A stretch of DNA of 64,000 bases from Faecalispora jeddahensis. Lineage in GTDB: Bacteria > Bacillota > Clostridia > Oscillospirales > Acutalibacteraceae. Positions within the stretch are counted from its first letter, which is position 1. Each line of letters starts with the position of its first letter. The translations under genes were made by a program, and so were the position numbers. Of this stretch, positions 8,516-17,680 are shown in pieces. The DNA lies in the NCBI RefSeq assembly GCF_000577335.1, contig NZ_CBYL010000003.1:62001-126000 (forward strand), read 5' to 3'. The notes under the pieces are model-generated. The model did not search any database. It was not told the DNA's origin and worked only from the letters and a program-made list of their open reading frames with translations.

Positions 8516-8565
8516 AAGGCTGTCGCAGAGCTCCAAAGGAGCAGCCGCGACAGCCTTATTTTTTT
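8516..8565 (+). terminator. Rho-independent terminator after the small acidic gene
   Basis: AAGGCTGTCGC (8516-8526) pairs with GCGACAGCCTT (8547-8557), with an inner CTCC/GGAG pairing in the loop, followed by A and seven T. The purL stop codon is at 8571 on the other strand. Confidence 0.9.
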
Positions 8566-8570
8566 GTTGT

Positions 8571-11500
8571 TTATTGAAAGTATGCTACACCGGATTCAAA
8601 AATCTGCTGATCCTTTTCGCCCGGTACGTTCTTATACAGGTTTTCGCCCTTGCGCTCCGAATGGGCCATCTTGCCCAGCACGCGGCCATCTGGGCTGGTG
8701 ATGCCTTCCACCGCCCACACGGAACCGTTGGGGTTCCACTGCGTTTCGCCGCTGAGGATTCCCTCCGGCGTGGTATACTGTGTGGCGATCTGGCCGTTTT
8801 CCATCAGGCGGCGCAGCGTTTCCTCATCCGCTACAAAGCGGCCCTCACCGTGTGAAACCGGCACGCAGAACACGTCACCGGCCTGCACACCCGCAAACCA
8901 GGGCGATTTGACCGAGGTGATGCGCGTATACGCCATGCGCGAAATGTGGCGGCCCAGCTCGTTAAAGGTCAGTGTGGGCGCGGATTCCCCAGTAGGTACA
9001 ATGTGACCAAACGGAACAAGCCCCAGCTTGATCAGCGCCTGAAAACCGTTGCAGATACCAAGCATCAGACCATCGCGGTGATACAACAGCTCTTCCACCG
9101 CCTGTGAAAGACGCGGATTGCGGAATGTGGTGGCAATGAATTTGCCGGAGCCGTCCGGCTCGTCACCGCCGGAAAATCCGCCGGGCAGCATGATGATCTG
9201 CGCATTGCGAACCGCTTTCTCCAATCGGTCAATCGTCTCCTCGATCGCCGACGGCGTCAGGTTGCGCACAATCAGAACCTCTGGCTCCGCTCCGGCTTTT
9301 TCAAACGCGCGTGCGGTATCGTACTCGCAGTTCGTGCCCGGGAACACCGGGATCACCACGCGGGGCTTCGCCGCTTTAATGGCGGGCGCACCTGCAAAGC
9401 GCTCTGTAAACAGCGGCACCTCCGGAGCAGGTACCTCTTTCGTTTGGGTCGGGAAAATCTTTTCGAGCGTACCGGTCCAAGCGGCAAGCAAATGATCGAC
9501 GGAAAGAGCTTCCTCGCCCAGCACCACATCGGGTTCCTCGGTTACCGTGCCCATCAGGGCGGCGCGCAGCTCCTTCGGCAAAACGGCGCCGGGTGCGGCG
9601 TCGATCACCAACGCGCCGGACTGCGGCGCGAATAGCAGTTTTTCAGCCAGCGCTCCGTTTTCAAAGCGGAAACCCATACGATTGCCGAAGCACATGCGGG
9701 CAATTGCGGCGGCCGCGCCGCCCTCGCGCACGACCGAAGCGGCAGTTATACCGCCCAGCTCCGCCATTTCGCGCACCGCGCGGTAATACTCCTGCAAAGC
9801 AGGATAATCCGGCAGACCGGTCTCCTTCTGCTCCGGCAGCGGCAGCAGATATACTTTGTCGCCGGGGGCGGAGAAGGCCGCCGAAAGCGTGCAGCTCGCC
9901 TTTGTCATCGCTACCGCAAAGCTCACGAGCGTGGGCGGAACATCCAGCTCTTCAAACGAACCGGACATACTGTCTTTTCCGCCGATCGCGGCAAGGCCCA
10001 TGCCGATCTGCGCAGAAAACGCGCCAAGCAGCGCAGCTACAGGCTTGCCCCAGCGCTCGGGGTCCTTGCGCAGGCGCTCGAAATATTCCTGGAATGTCAG
10101 TCTCGCGCTCAGAGGGTCTGCGCCGACCGCTGCAAGCTTCGACAGGCTTTCCACCACCGCCCAGGCCGCGCCGTGGAACGGGCTGAAACGCGAAATGCCG
10201 GGAATAAACCCGTAGCTCATCGCGGTTGCGTCGTCGGTTTCTCCGCTGAGAACCGGGAGCTTTGCCACCATCGCCTCTTCAGGCGTACGCTGGTATTTTC
10301 CCGCAAAGGGCATCAGCACGGTTGCCGCGCCGATGCTGGCGTCGAACCGCTCTGCAAGGCCCTGCTGCGAGCAGACCTCGAGGCGCGACAAATTCTGCTC
10401 AAACGCCTTTGCCAGCGGCTGGCCCGCCAGCTCTGCGGGAACCAGCTCGCGGTAATTCTGAGAAAGATCGGGCACCGGAATCGCCGCCTTCGCGGAAAGC
10501 GTCACGCCGTTCGTATCGAGGAACGCGCGGCTGAGGTCAACGACCGTATCGCCGCGCCACTCCATACGCAGGCGTGGCTGCTCGGTGACCTCAGCCACCA
10601 CCACCGCCTGCAGGTTTTCTTCCTCCGCCAGCGCACAGAAACGCTCCACGTCTTCGGGGGCAAGCACCACGGCCATGCGCTCCTGCGATTCCGAAATCGC
10701 AAGCTCGGTGCCGTCAAGACCTTCGTATTTTTTCGGCACGGCATCCAGCTGAATCTGCAAACCGGCAGCCAACTCGCCAATGGCGACGCACACGCCGCCC
10801 GCGCCGAAATCGTTGCAGCGCTTGATCAGCTTTGCTGCTTCGGGGCTGCGGAACAGGCGCTGAATTTTGCGCTCGGTAGGCGCGTTGCCCTTTTGCACCT
10901 CGGCCCCCGCCTCCTTGACGGATTCCAGCGTGTGGGCCTTCGAGGAGCCGGTTGCGCCGCCGCAGCCGTCGCGGCCGGTGCTACCGCCCAGCAAAACGAT
11001 CCGGTCGCCCGGAGCGGGAATACCGCGCACGACATTTTCTTTCGGGGAAGCTCCAATCACCGCGCCGATCTCCATTCGCTTGGCCACATAGCCGGGGTCG
11101 TACAGCTCGGTTACCTGACCGGTGGCCAACCCCACCTGATTGCCGTAGGAGCTATAGCCCTGCGCCGCGCCCACCGTGATTTTACGGGTGGGCAGCTTGC
11201 CCGGCAGAGTGTTGGGATTGCGCGGATCGCCCGAACCGGTGACGCGCATCGCCTGATACACATACGCGCGGCCGGAAAGCGGATCGCGGATCGCGCCGCC
11301 AAGGCACGTGGCCGCGCCGCCGAACGGCTCGATCTCCGTCGGGTGGTTATGCGTTTCGTTTTTGAACTGAACCAGCCAGGTCTCCGCCTTTCCGTCGATC
11401 TCGACGGGAACCTCGATGGAGCAGGCGTTGATTTCCTCGCTGACATCCAGGTCCGGCAGACGGCCGCGACGGCGCAGCAGCTTCATGCCCATCACCGCGA

Positions 11501-12317
11501 TGTCCATCAGGCAGATCGGCTTCGTCGTGCCCGCAACCTCTACACGCGCATCGTAATAATCCTTGAGCGCTTTGTCGATCGCCGGGGCGCCCGGCTCTAC
11601 CTGAATATTTTCAAGGCGGGTGGCAAAGGTCGTATGGCGGCAGTGATCCGACCAATACGTATCAATCACACGCAGCTCGGTAATGGAAGGATCACGATGC
11701 TCCGTGTCGCGGAAGTAATCGCGGCAGAAAAACAAATCCTCAAGGCTCATCGCAAAGCCCATGGAATCGTAATATTCCGAAAGCTTCTCGTCGTCCCACG
11801 AAATCAGGCCCTCCACCCGGCTGACCGCCGCAGGCTCCTGTACTCGCAGCTCCAGCGACTCGGGCTTGTCCAGAGAAGCTTCGCGGGATTCCACAGGGTT
11901 AATCAGGTAGCGCTTGATTTCGGCAAGCTCGCTGTCGCTCACACTCCCCAGCAGAACGATCACCTTGGCCGACGCTACCTGCGGGCGCTCTCCTGCGGTC
12001 AGCAGCTGCACGCATTGGGCTGCGGAATCCGCCCGCTGGTCGTACTGGCCGGGCAGGTATTCGGTTGCAAACACCCGCGCCCCCTCAGGCACCGGGTATT
12101 CCTCATCGTAAACATTGTCCGCGTTCGGCTCCGAAAAAATCGTGCCCCGCGCCGCCTCAAACTCCTCCGGCGAAAGGCCGGAAATATCGTACCGGTTCAC
12201 AATGCGAACCTCGGTAAGGCCGGTAATCCCCAAATTCTGCTGCAAATCCTCTTTCAGATGCTGCGCTTCCACATGAAAGCCAGGCTTTTTCTCCACATAC
12301 ACCCTGATGACCGCCAT
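8571..12317 (-). CDS. purL: Phosphoribosylformylglycinamidine synthase, single-chain form
   Basis: A 1,248-residue enzyme for the fourth step of purine synthesis: FGAR + glutamine + ATP to FGAM. The domain order is an N-terminal PurS-like region (1-~150), two AIRS-type synthetase halves (~200-930), and a C-terminal class I glutamine amidotransferase with nucleophile Cys in LGICNGFQALIKLG and the downstream VSHGEGRF segment. NDFGAGGVCVAIGE and GGKDSMSG are synthetase motifs. ATG at 12317 follows GGGG; the eight-codon-longer frame has no better site. Clostridia commonly carry this fused form instead of separate PurS/PurQ/PurL. No other purine gene adjoins it. Confidence 0.96.
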   Translation of the reverse strand: MAVIRVYVEKKPGFHVEAQHLKEDLQQNLGITGLTEVRIVNRYDISGLSPEEFEAARGTIFSEPNADNVYDEEYPVPEGARVFATEYLPGQYDQRADSAAQCVQLLTAGERPQVASAKVIVLLGSVSDSELAEIKRYLINPVESREASLDKPESLELRVQEPAAVSRVEGLISWDDEKLSEYYDSMGFAMSLEDLFFCRDYFRDTEHRDPSITELRVIDTYWSDHCRHTTFATRLENIQVEPGAPAIDKALKDYYDARVEVAGTTKPICLMDIAVMGMKLLRRRGRLPDLDVSEEINACSIEVPVEIDGKAETWLVQFKNETHNHPTEIEPFGGAATCLGGAIRDPLSGRAYVYQAMRVTGSGDPRNPNTLPGKLPTRKITVGAAQGYSSYGNQVGLATGQVTELYDPGYVAKRMEIGAVIGASPKENVVRGIPAPGDRIVLLGGSTGRDGCGGATGSSKAHTLESVKEAGAEVQKGNAPTERKIQRLFRSPEAAKLIKRCNDFGAGGVCVAIGELAAGLQIQLDAVPKKYEGLDGTELAISESQERMAVVLAPEDVERFCALAEEENLQAVVVAEVTEQPRLRMEWRGDTVVDLSRAFLDTNGVTLSAKAAIPVPDLSQNYRELVPAELAGQPLAKAFEQNLSRLEVCSQQGLAERFDASIGAATVLMPFAGKYQRTPEEAMVAKLPVLSGETDDATAMSYGFIPGISRFSPFHGAAWAVVESLSKLAAVGADPLSARLTFQEYFERLRKDPERWGKPVAALLGAFSAQIGMGLAAIGGKDSMSGSFEELDVPPTLVSFAVAMTKASCTLSAAFSAPGDKVYLLPLPEQKETGLPDYPALQEYYRAVREMAELGGITAASVVREGGAAAAIARMCFGNRMGFRFENGALAEKLLFAPQSGALVIDAAPGAVLPKELRAALMGTVTEEPDVVLGEEALSVDHLLAAWTGTLEKIFPTQTKEVPAPEVPLFTERFAGAPAIKAAKPRVVIPVFPGTNCEYDTARAFEKAGAEPEVLIVRNLTPSAIEETIDRLEKAVRNAQIIMLPGGFSGGDEPDGSGKFIATTFRNPRLSQAVEELLYHRDGLMLGICNGFQALIKLGLVPFGHIVPTGESAPTLTFNELGRHISRMAYTRITSVKSPWFAGVQAGDVFCVPVSHGEGRFVADEETLRRLMENGQIATQYTTPEGILSGETQWNPNGSVWAVEGITSPDGRVLGKMAHSERKGENLYKNVPGEKDQQIFESGVAYFQ

Positions 12318-12562
12318 TGAATCCCCCGTTCCGGCCGCCAAAGCGGCCTTTCCTATTTCTGTTCTATTCTAACATAGTTCGTCACCGGATAAAATAGAAA
12401 AATCCCCTAAAAAACGCGGCGGCGGCGAATCGCTTTCCGCATAATATGCCCCTTTCTGCCGGCACAAACCGGGCAAATTTCGCAGATGACATCAAAACGG
12501 ATGGCTGCATCCATTTTCTGAGAAAATTATGAAAGAAAATTCAATACCAGCCTGCCTATTTC

Positions 12563-12591
12563 TTGCCAATTGTCATTCTGCATGTTATACT
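12563..12591 (+). promoter_or_regulatory. Promoter of the SARP-like regulator gene
   Basis: TTGCCA (12563-12568), 17-base spacer, TATACT (12586-12591). The start site would be near 12598, which rules out the in-frame ATG at 12529 and supports the GTG at 12646 as the true start. Confidence 0.75.
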
Positions 12592-12645
12592 GGTAGACAA
12601 GCTAAATCAAGCTCCTTACCGCATTTGGAGGAGGTTACAGACTCT

Positions 12646-13866
12646 GTGGCACAAACAAAACCCGAAAGCGAAACGATATGGATACATACGTTGGGTAAAT
12701 TCAGTATACAGCGCGGGGAACATGTTCTGACGCAATCGAGCGGGAAGCCGAAGCAGGTATGGCTTTTGATCGAGTATTTGATCGCCAACCGCAATTCCGG
12801 CCCCAGGATTGAACAGCTGATTCAGGCTCTGTGGGCGGATTCCCGCTCAAGCGCAGACCCGATGAACGCCCTGAAGAACCTGGTTTACCGCGCCAGAGAC
12901 CTGCTCAAAAAAGAGCTGCATGACAATGAAACTGAATTTATTATCTATTCGCAGGGTTCGTATCTGTGGAATCCCGAACTGCACTGCGTGGTGGATGAGG
13001 AAGAGCTTCGCCGCCTTTCTGCTTTGGCCGGACTGCCCGGGCAGAAAGCGACGCGGCAGATTTCTTTGTACCAGCAAGCGATTTCACAGTACCGGGGGGA
13101 TTTTCTGCCGAATTCCAGCTATTCCTCGTGGGTGATCGCCCGCAGGAAAGAGTTGACCGGCCTTTACCTGCAAAGTGTGCGCAACCTTTGTCTGCTGCTC
13201 GAAGAAGCGCAGGAGTACGCGGAGATGATCGCCCTGTGCGAATCTGCAACCGCACTGGTCCCCTTTGAAGAATCCCTGCACAAATACCTGACCGGCGCGT
13301 ATTTGCGCACCGGCCAGAACAGCAAGGCCCTGGCGCATTATCAATATGTGACCGAACTGTTTTACCGAGAGCTTGGTGTAAACATTTCGAAGAATCTTCG
13401 CGACTTATACCGCCAGATTACAAAGACGGTTCACAAGGCCGAGCTGGATCTGTCTGTCATTAAAGAGAGCCTGCGCGAAGAATCGGACAATGCCGGAGCA
13501 TACTACTGTGATTACGAAATCTTTAAAAATCTGTATCGGATTCAGGCCCGCGGCCTGAAGCGGACGGGTCAATCCATCATCGTGGCGCTGATGACACTGA
13601 TGGATGACAATGGAATGATCGTAAACGGCTCGGAAGCGGTATCTGCCGTAAACCTGTTTCGAGAGGTGATTGTGCATAACCTGCGCAAAGGCGACGCCGT
13701 AGCCGCATACAGTTCATCTCAGTTTATCCTGATGCTGCCCCTGACGAATCTGGAAAACGCAGAGGGAGTCATGCAGCGCATCACGCGTAAATTTGAAGCC
13801 TCCTATAAAAAGAAAGACCTGAAAATCATTTTTACGCTGCGGCCGATAGAACCGCTTGAAAAATAA
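12646..13866 (+). CDS. SARP/BTAD-type transcriptional regulator with degenerate GGDEF-like C-terminus
   Basis: A 406-residue cytoplasmic protein. Residues ~12-110 are a winged-helix DNA-binding domain of the OmpR/SARP type (IHTLGKFSIQRGEHVL...), residues ~110-260 are a TPR-rich bacterial transcriptional activator domain, and ~290-405 resemble a cyclase fold (CDYEIFKNLYRIQARGL ... FILMLPLTNLENAEGV) in which the GGDEF signature is absent. GTG at 12646 follows GGAGGAGG. The tail may bind a nucleotide or only mediate contacts. The next gene, 84 bp on, may be a partner. The target genes are unknown. Confidence 0.78.
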   Translation: MAQTKPESETIWIHTLGKFSIQRGEHVLTQSSGKPKQVWLLIEYLIANRNSGPRIEQLIQALWADSRSSADPMNALKNLVYRARDLLKKELHDNETEFIIYSQGSYLWNPELHCVVDEEELRRLSALAGLPGQKATRQISLYQQAISQYRGDFLPNSSYSSWVIARRKELTGLYLQSVRNLCLLLEEAQEYAEMIALCESATALVPFEESLHKYLTGAYLRTGQNSKALAHYQYVTELFYRELGVNISKNLRDLYRQITKTVHKAELDLSVIKESLREESDNAGAYYCDYEIFKNLYRIQARGLKRTGQSIIVALMTLMDDNGMIVNGSEAVSAVNLFREVIVHNLRKGDAVAAYSSSQFILMLPLTNLENAEGVMQRITRKFEASYKKKDLKIIFTLRPIEPLEK

Positions 13867-13950
13867 TCTTTTTTCCGTATGATCGTGCCGCGCTTTTCAC
13901 AGCGGCGCGCTGCCGGGTTCTCTTTTGGCCGGGAAGGGAAAAACATTCCA

Positions 13951-14499
13951 ATGAATCGATTGCAGGAACTGGTTTCTGCACCAAACGGAATCAACCGTTA
14001 CGAGGTAAATCTCATTCGCATTGCTTCTTACCGCAATCGCGAAATGCAGGGAGCTTTTTACAGCCCATACTGCAAAAAAAGCGCTCCATTTTCAAGTGAA
14101 CTGGAGCTTTTAAAGCTGCTGACCCGATGGATGGACTCCAAAGAAATTCCACAGTCCACCACGCGGCTTCGCAGATTTGCCAAAAAGACCAACAACAAAC
14201 GGGCAAGGGAGGGATTCCCCGTGAAATACCCCTCGCAAAAGCCCCGCGAGGTTTTAACGACCGCCGAGGAATGGAATCTGCAGGAGCAGCCCGAAGGCAG
14301 CACAACCTTCATTGTACAGGTCACCATGCGGCAGAATTCTACCTGGCAGGGCATCCTCCAGCGGACGGACACCAATCAGGTCCGTTCCTTTCAAAGCACG
14401 CTCGAACTGCTTTTGCTGCTGACCAGCGCTCTGGAGGGGTCTTTGTCCTCACCCTGGGATGACGAACCATCTGCTGACTGCGGTGCATCCCAGCACTGA
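13951..14499 (+). CDS. Unknown protein with conserved C-terminal FIVQVTMRQNSTWQG region
   Basis: A 182-residue protein starting at ATG 13951 (MNRLQELVSAPNGINRYEV) after GGGAAGGG. It has no signal or membrane segment. The C-terminal third (TTFIVQVTMRQNSTWQG, then SFQSTLELLLLLTSAL) has the look of a conserved clostridial domain that I recall only from uncharacterised proteins. The middle is basic (RLRRFAKKTNNKRAR), which could bind nucleic acid. It follows the SARP-like gene in the same direction with no terminator between, so the two probably form one transcript. Function unknown. Confidence 0.65.
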   Translation: MNRLQELVSAPNGINRYEVNLIRIASYRNREMQGAFYSPYCKKSAPFSSELELLKLLTRWMDSKEIPQSTTRLRRFAKKTNNKRAREGFPVKYPSQKPREVLTTAEEWNLQEQPEGSTTFIVQVTMRQNSTWQGILQRTDTNQVRSFQSTLELLLLLTSALEGSLSSPWDDEPSADCGASQH

Positions 14500-14530
14500 A
14501 TTCAAATGGATCATTCCTACATGTAAAGAT

Positions 14531-14569
14531 CAATGTCCCCCTGTCTTTTGGCAGGGGGACATTGGTTTT
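14531..14569 (+). terminator. Rho-independent terminator
   Basis: CAATGTCCCCCTG (14531-14543) pairs with CAGGGGGACATTG (14552-14564), followed by GTTTTC. It closes the SARP-like transcript. Confidence 0.85.
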
Positions 14570-14608
14570 CACGCAGTATCGTTCTCCTTTTCATTGTTTA
14601 CAGAACGC

Positions 14609-14654
14609 AAGCGTCCGGCTGCGGGAAACCCGAAAGCCGGACGCTTTTTATTTT
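14609..14654 (+). terminator. Second terminator, between convergent genes
   Basis: AAGCGTCCGGCT (14609-14620) pairs with AGCCGGACGCTT (14635-14646), then TTTATTTT. It is stronger in the plus direction. For the lipoprotein gene ending at 14654 it lacks a downstream T-run. Confidence 0.75.
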
Positions 14655-16885
14655 CAGGAGGGGGAGGATGCTGATCCGCTCTGCTGTGTTCTTCCGTTCG
14701 GGCCGCCGCCTGCGTCGGCGGGAGCGCCGCTGCCCAGATCGGGCGGTGTACCGCCATTACCGGAGCCGCCGGCGTTCTGCCCATCGTTTCGGTTGGGGCG
14801 GCCGCCCCCGCCCATTCCTCCCATTCCACCCAGAGTGGTCTCTTCCCCGGTGCTGGAAATCACGGTGCTCGCGCCTGAAAGCGTCACCTTCGTTAGCTGT
14901 GTACCGCCGGAATAGGTACCGGAAGCGGCATAGCCGTCTTCATTCATACCGCTGTTCTCGCCGCCGGTAGAAACCGTGTAACTGCTGCCCTGTTTCAGGC
15001 CCGGTGCGCTGACGACGATCGTCTGGAACTGCTTCGCAGGGGCGAACGTGAGAATGGAATTGCCTGCAGCATCCGCAATGTTCACCGCGGTACCGGCGGC
15101 CTGCGTTTCGGTAAAGACCACCGTCAGCGAATTCTGCTGCGAATCCTCATCAGGGGCCTGCGCCATGCCGGAGCTGCCCGCCGCCACAAGGATTCCGCCA
15201 GAAATTTGATAGGTGCCGCCAAAGTCCAGCGCACCGTTGCCGGAATTGACCGGCCCGTTCACCAGAACCGTGCCGCCCTCCTGCACAACGTTTCCGTTGG
15301 AATCGACTCCATCGCCGGACGCGTCGATCACGACTGTTCCGCCCGTAAAGCGGATCTCATTGCTGGAGTTTGCCTGGAAGCTGTCGCGGGAATCCGTGTC
15401 GTCGTCACTGCCGCCCGCGGCATTGATGCCGTCATCGCTTGCGGTTACATGTATGGTTCCTCCGCTGATGGTAACGCTGGCGCCCTCGAGGCCCTCGTAG
15501 CTCTTTTGAATCTCGATGGTTCCGTCCTGAATGACGAGCGCGTCGTCGGCGTGCATACCGTCATCCCCGGTGGAAATGTTCAGATTTCCGCCGGCCACGA
15601 TCACCGTCCCATTGGAATGCACCGCGTCGTCCGCCGAATCAATCTGGAAGGTGCCGCCGCTGAGGTACACCTCACTGCCGCCCTTTAAAGCCTTGGTGCT
15701 GGTGCTGTCCTCTTCCGTGCTTTCCGCTGTGCCGGAAGAACCGCTCTGATCCGGCTGTGCAGTCTGACTTTCCGCTGTATTGGAGCTGACCGAAGCGGCA
15801 ACATTTTTCGTCGCGGTACCGGCACTCGACTCCGCCGGCGGAATCACGTTCGGGCGTTCAGCCTGTGTACCCGAAGCCGCTCCGGAAGCAGTGCCGGAGG
15901 AAGCGGAGCTTCTGTCGCCGCCGGGCTGGAAGCCGCCGTTCCCACCGGGACGACCGCCGCCAAAGCCGCCGCCCTGCCCGCCGAACTGCTCCTGATGGGC
16001 TGCCGCATTCGCGCTGCCGCCGCCGGCAGTAATGTCAAACGTTCCGCCGGTCACCTGCAGAATCGTTTCTGCCTGGAAGGCATCTTGGCCGCTGGTCATT
16101 TGGAAGGCGCCGCCTTCAATGGCGACCCAGCCCTTGGCGGTGTCTTCGTCGTTGTTCGAGCGAACCGCGTCACCCTTTGCGTCGACGGTAATGGTGCCAT
16201 CCTTTACGGCCACGGCGTCGCGGCCCCTGATTCCGTCATTCGCGGCAGTCACGCTGATCGTACCGCTGACGATCTTCAAAGTATCCTTGCTGCCGATCCC
16301 GTTTTTATAGTTGCCCGTCACCGTCAGCGAGCCGGTGCCGTTGATGGTCAGATCATCCTTGCTGAAAATGGCCGCGTCCGGCTCATCGTCATCTGCACTT
16401 TCATATTTGTATTCTGTCGCGTCGGTCACGGTATTTTTGCTTCCCTCGGCAAGAATGATCACAGTCTTGCCGGCCTGGCTGGAATCAATCGGCGCGCTCG
16501 TGGAATTGGAGAGCGTTACACCATTCAGAACCAAACGAACCAAATCCTCTTTCCCCGCGCTGACCTCGATCTGCCCGTCCGTCAGTGTACCGCTGAGCAC
16601 ATAGGTTCCTGTGGCAGAAATCGTAACCGTACTGTCCTTTACCGTAGCGCCGCTGCCGGTAACTGTAGCGGTATTCCCGCTGAGTGTGATGGATGTGGAA
16701 CCGGATTCGCTCCAGGCGGCATCCAGATCTTCTTCCGTGTATTCCACCGTCAGCGGTTTTTCTGTGGAAACTTCACTGACGGCGCTGCTGCTCGTGTCTT
16801 GTGTCTGGACACACCCGGCGGCCGTATAAAGAAGCAACATGGCGGACAAAAGTCCCACCAGAACCGCTTTCCCTTTTAATTTCAT
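14654..16885 (-). CDS. Cthe_2159-like carbohydrate-binding beta-helix lipoprotein
   Basis: A 743-residue secreted lipoprotein: signal peptide with lipobox TAAGC (Cys25), then long Ser/Thr/Gly-rich repeats of the parallel beta-helix type (for example LTINGTGSLTVTGNYKNGIG and GGTIHVTASDDGINAAGG). This matches the PF14262/Cthe_2159 family, whose founding member binds acidic plant polysaccharide. A Gly/Pro/Gln-rich linker interrupts the helix at ~295-330 and a similar Gly/Asn tail ends the protein. ATG at 16885 follows GGAGGA. It is the last gene of the VTC-DUF4956 cluster. It may bind a surface polymer or external polysaccharide. Confidence 0.82.
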   Translation of the reverse strand: MKLKGKAVLVGLLSAMLLLYTAAGCVQTQDTSSSAVSEVSTEKPLTVEYTEEDLDAAWSESGSTSITLSGNTATVTGSGATVKDSTVTISATGTYVLSGTLTDGQIEVSAGKEDLVRLVLNGVTLSNSTSAPIDSSQAGKTVIILAEGSKNTVTDATEYKYESADDDEPDAAIFSKDDLTINGTGSLTVTGNYKNGIGSKDTLKIVSGTISVTAANDGIRGRDAVAVKDGTITVDAKGDAVRSNNDEDTAKGWVAIEGGAFQMTSGQDAFQAETILQVTGGTFDITAGGGSANAAAHQEQFGGQGGGFGGGRPGGNGGFQPGGDRSSASSGTASGAASGTQAERPNVIPPAESSAGTATKNVAASVSSNTAESQTAQPDQSGSSGTAESTEEDSTSTKALKGGSEVYLSGGTFQIDSADDAVHSNGTVIVAGGNLNISTGDDGMHADDALVIQDGTIEIQKSYEGLEGASVTISGGTIHVTASDDGINAAGGSDDDTDSRDSFQANSSNEIRFTGGTVVIDASGDGVDSNGNVVQEGGTVLVNGPVNSGNGALDFGGTYQISGGILVAAGSSGMAQAPDEDSQQNSLTVVFTETQAAGTAVNIADAAGNSILTFAPAKQFQTIVVSAPGLKQGSSYTVSTGGENSGMNEDGYAASGTYSGGTQLTKVTLSGASTVISSTGEETTLGGMGGMGGGGRPNRNDGQNAGGSGNGGTPPDLGSGAPADAGGGPNGRTQQSGSASSPS

Positions 16886-16932
16886 CGTAATTCCTCCATG
16901 ACTGCTCTTTCTATTTTGTAAAACAGGCTGTC

Positions 16933-16969
16933 AAATTTCTCCCCACCTATGGCGGGGAGAAATTTTGCA
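16933..16969. repeat. Imperfect hairpin between DUF4956 gene and lipoprotein gene
   Basis: CAAATTTCTCCCCACC pairs, with one mismatch and one bulge, with GGCGGGGAGAAATTTTG around TAT. It lies in the 108-bp gap inside the operon and could attenuate or stabilise the mRNA. The core resembles the inverted repeat at 6773-6813. Confidence 0.6.
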
Positions 16970-16993
16970 TTTGCGTTTGATCCAAGAGTCGTA

Positions 16994-17680
16994 TTACAGC
17001 TCCTCGCGAAGATTGGAAACCTGCCCGCAGGAAATGCTCAGATTCCCATTACGGCAGCGAAGCGCGTCGATAAATTCTTTTTCCACCACCGGGGAAGCCA
17101 GCGTTACGTGGTACCGCAGCTCATACAAGCTGCCCATATTCGCGGTTTTCACCTGCACCAGCTCCGCACCCTTGGTGTATTTTTCGAACAGATCATCAAA
17201 AATGCCGTCGTAGTCACGGTCTTCCGGCAGGGTGATTTTCAGCTCCTTGCGGATTTTGCGCGGTTCTGCGAATGGAGTGGTGTACAGGACCATCGTCATT
17301 ACACCGACCAGCACCAGAAAGAGCAGCGCAAAGCTCAGGTAACCCATCCCGGTGGCAAGGCCGATGGCCATTGCAAAAAAGATGCTGCCGATTTCTCTGG
17401 CGCTGCCCGGCACCGAACGGAACCGAACCAGATTGAACGCACCCATGACGGCGATTCCGGTGCCGAGGTTCCCGTTGACGAGCATGATGATCGTCTGAAT
17501 GATCACCGGCATCAGGGCCAGAGTGACGACGAAGCTTTTGCTGTAGGTGTTGCGGAACATGTAGCACAGCGCCACGCCGATGCCAAGCGCCATGGAGGCC
17601 AGCGTGCAGAGAATCAGCTCATTCATCCCCACCGCAGCGGCGGTGGTGGTTGTGGCTGTCGATAAGATACTGTCAAGCAC
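16994..17680 (-). CDS. DUF4956 membrane protein
   Basis: A 228-residue protein with about four membrane segments in residues 15-140 and a cytoplasmic C-terminal domain. The conserved core GNLGTGIAVMGAFNLVRFRS with PGSAREIGSIFFAMAIGLA is typical of DUF4956. The start is GTG at 17680 after GGAGGG; it overlaps the stop of the upstream VTC gene by eight bases (GTGCTTGA), implying translational coupling. DUF4956 proteins occur beside VTC-domain proteins in many bacteria; no biochemical role is established that I know of. Confidence 0.85.
   Translation of the reverse strand: MLDSILSTATTTTAAAVGMNELILCTLASMALGIGVALCYMFRNTYSKSFVVTLALMPVIIQTIIMLVNGNLGTGIAVMGAFNLVRFRSVPGSAREIGSIFFAMAIGLATGMGYLSFALLFLVLVGVMTMVLYTTPFAEPRKIRKELKITLPEDRDYDGIFDDLFEKYTKGAELVQVKTANMGSLYELRYHVTLASPVVEKEFIDALRCRNGNLSISCGQVSNLREEL

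Noticed and set aside
10173-12320. 715-codon open frame on the plus strand opposite purL
   Set aside because: It is the antisense shadow of purL: no ribosome site, composition biased to Arg/His/Gln/Leu as expected for the complement of a real gene.
13879-13950. N-terminal extension of the unknown protein at 13951
   Set aside because: No ribosome site at 13879; GGGAAGGG before 13951 marks the better start.
15206-16879. Plus-strand frames opposite the beta-helix lipoprotein
   Set aside because: They arise from the repetitive Ser/Thr/Gly codons on the other strand; no ribosome sites.
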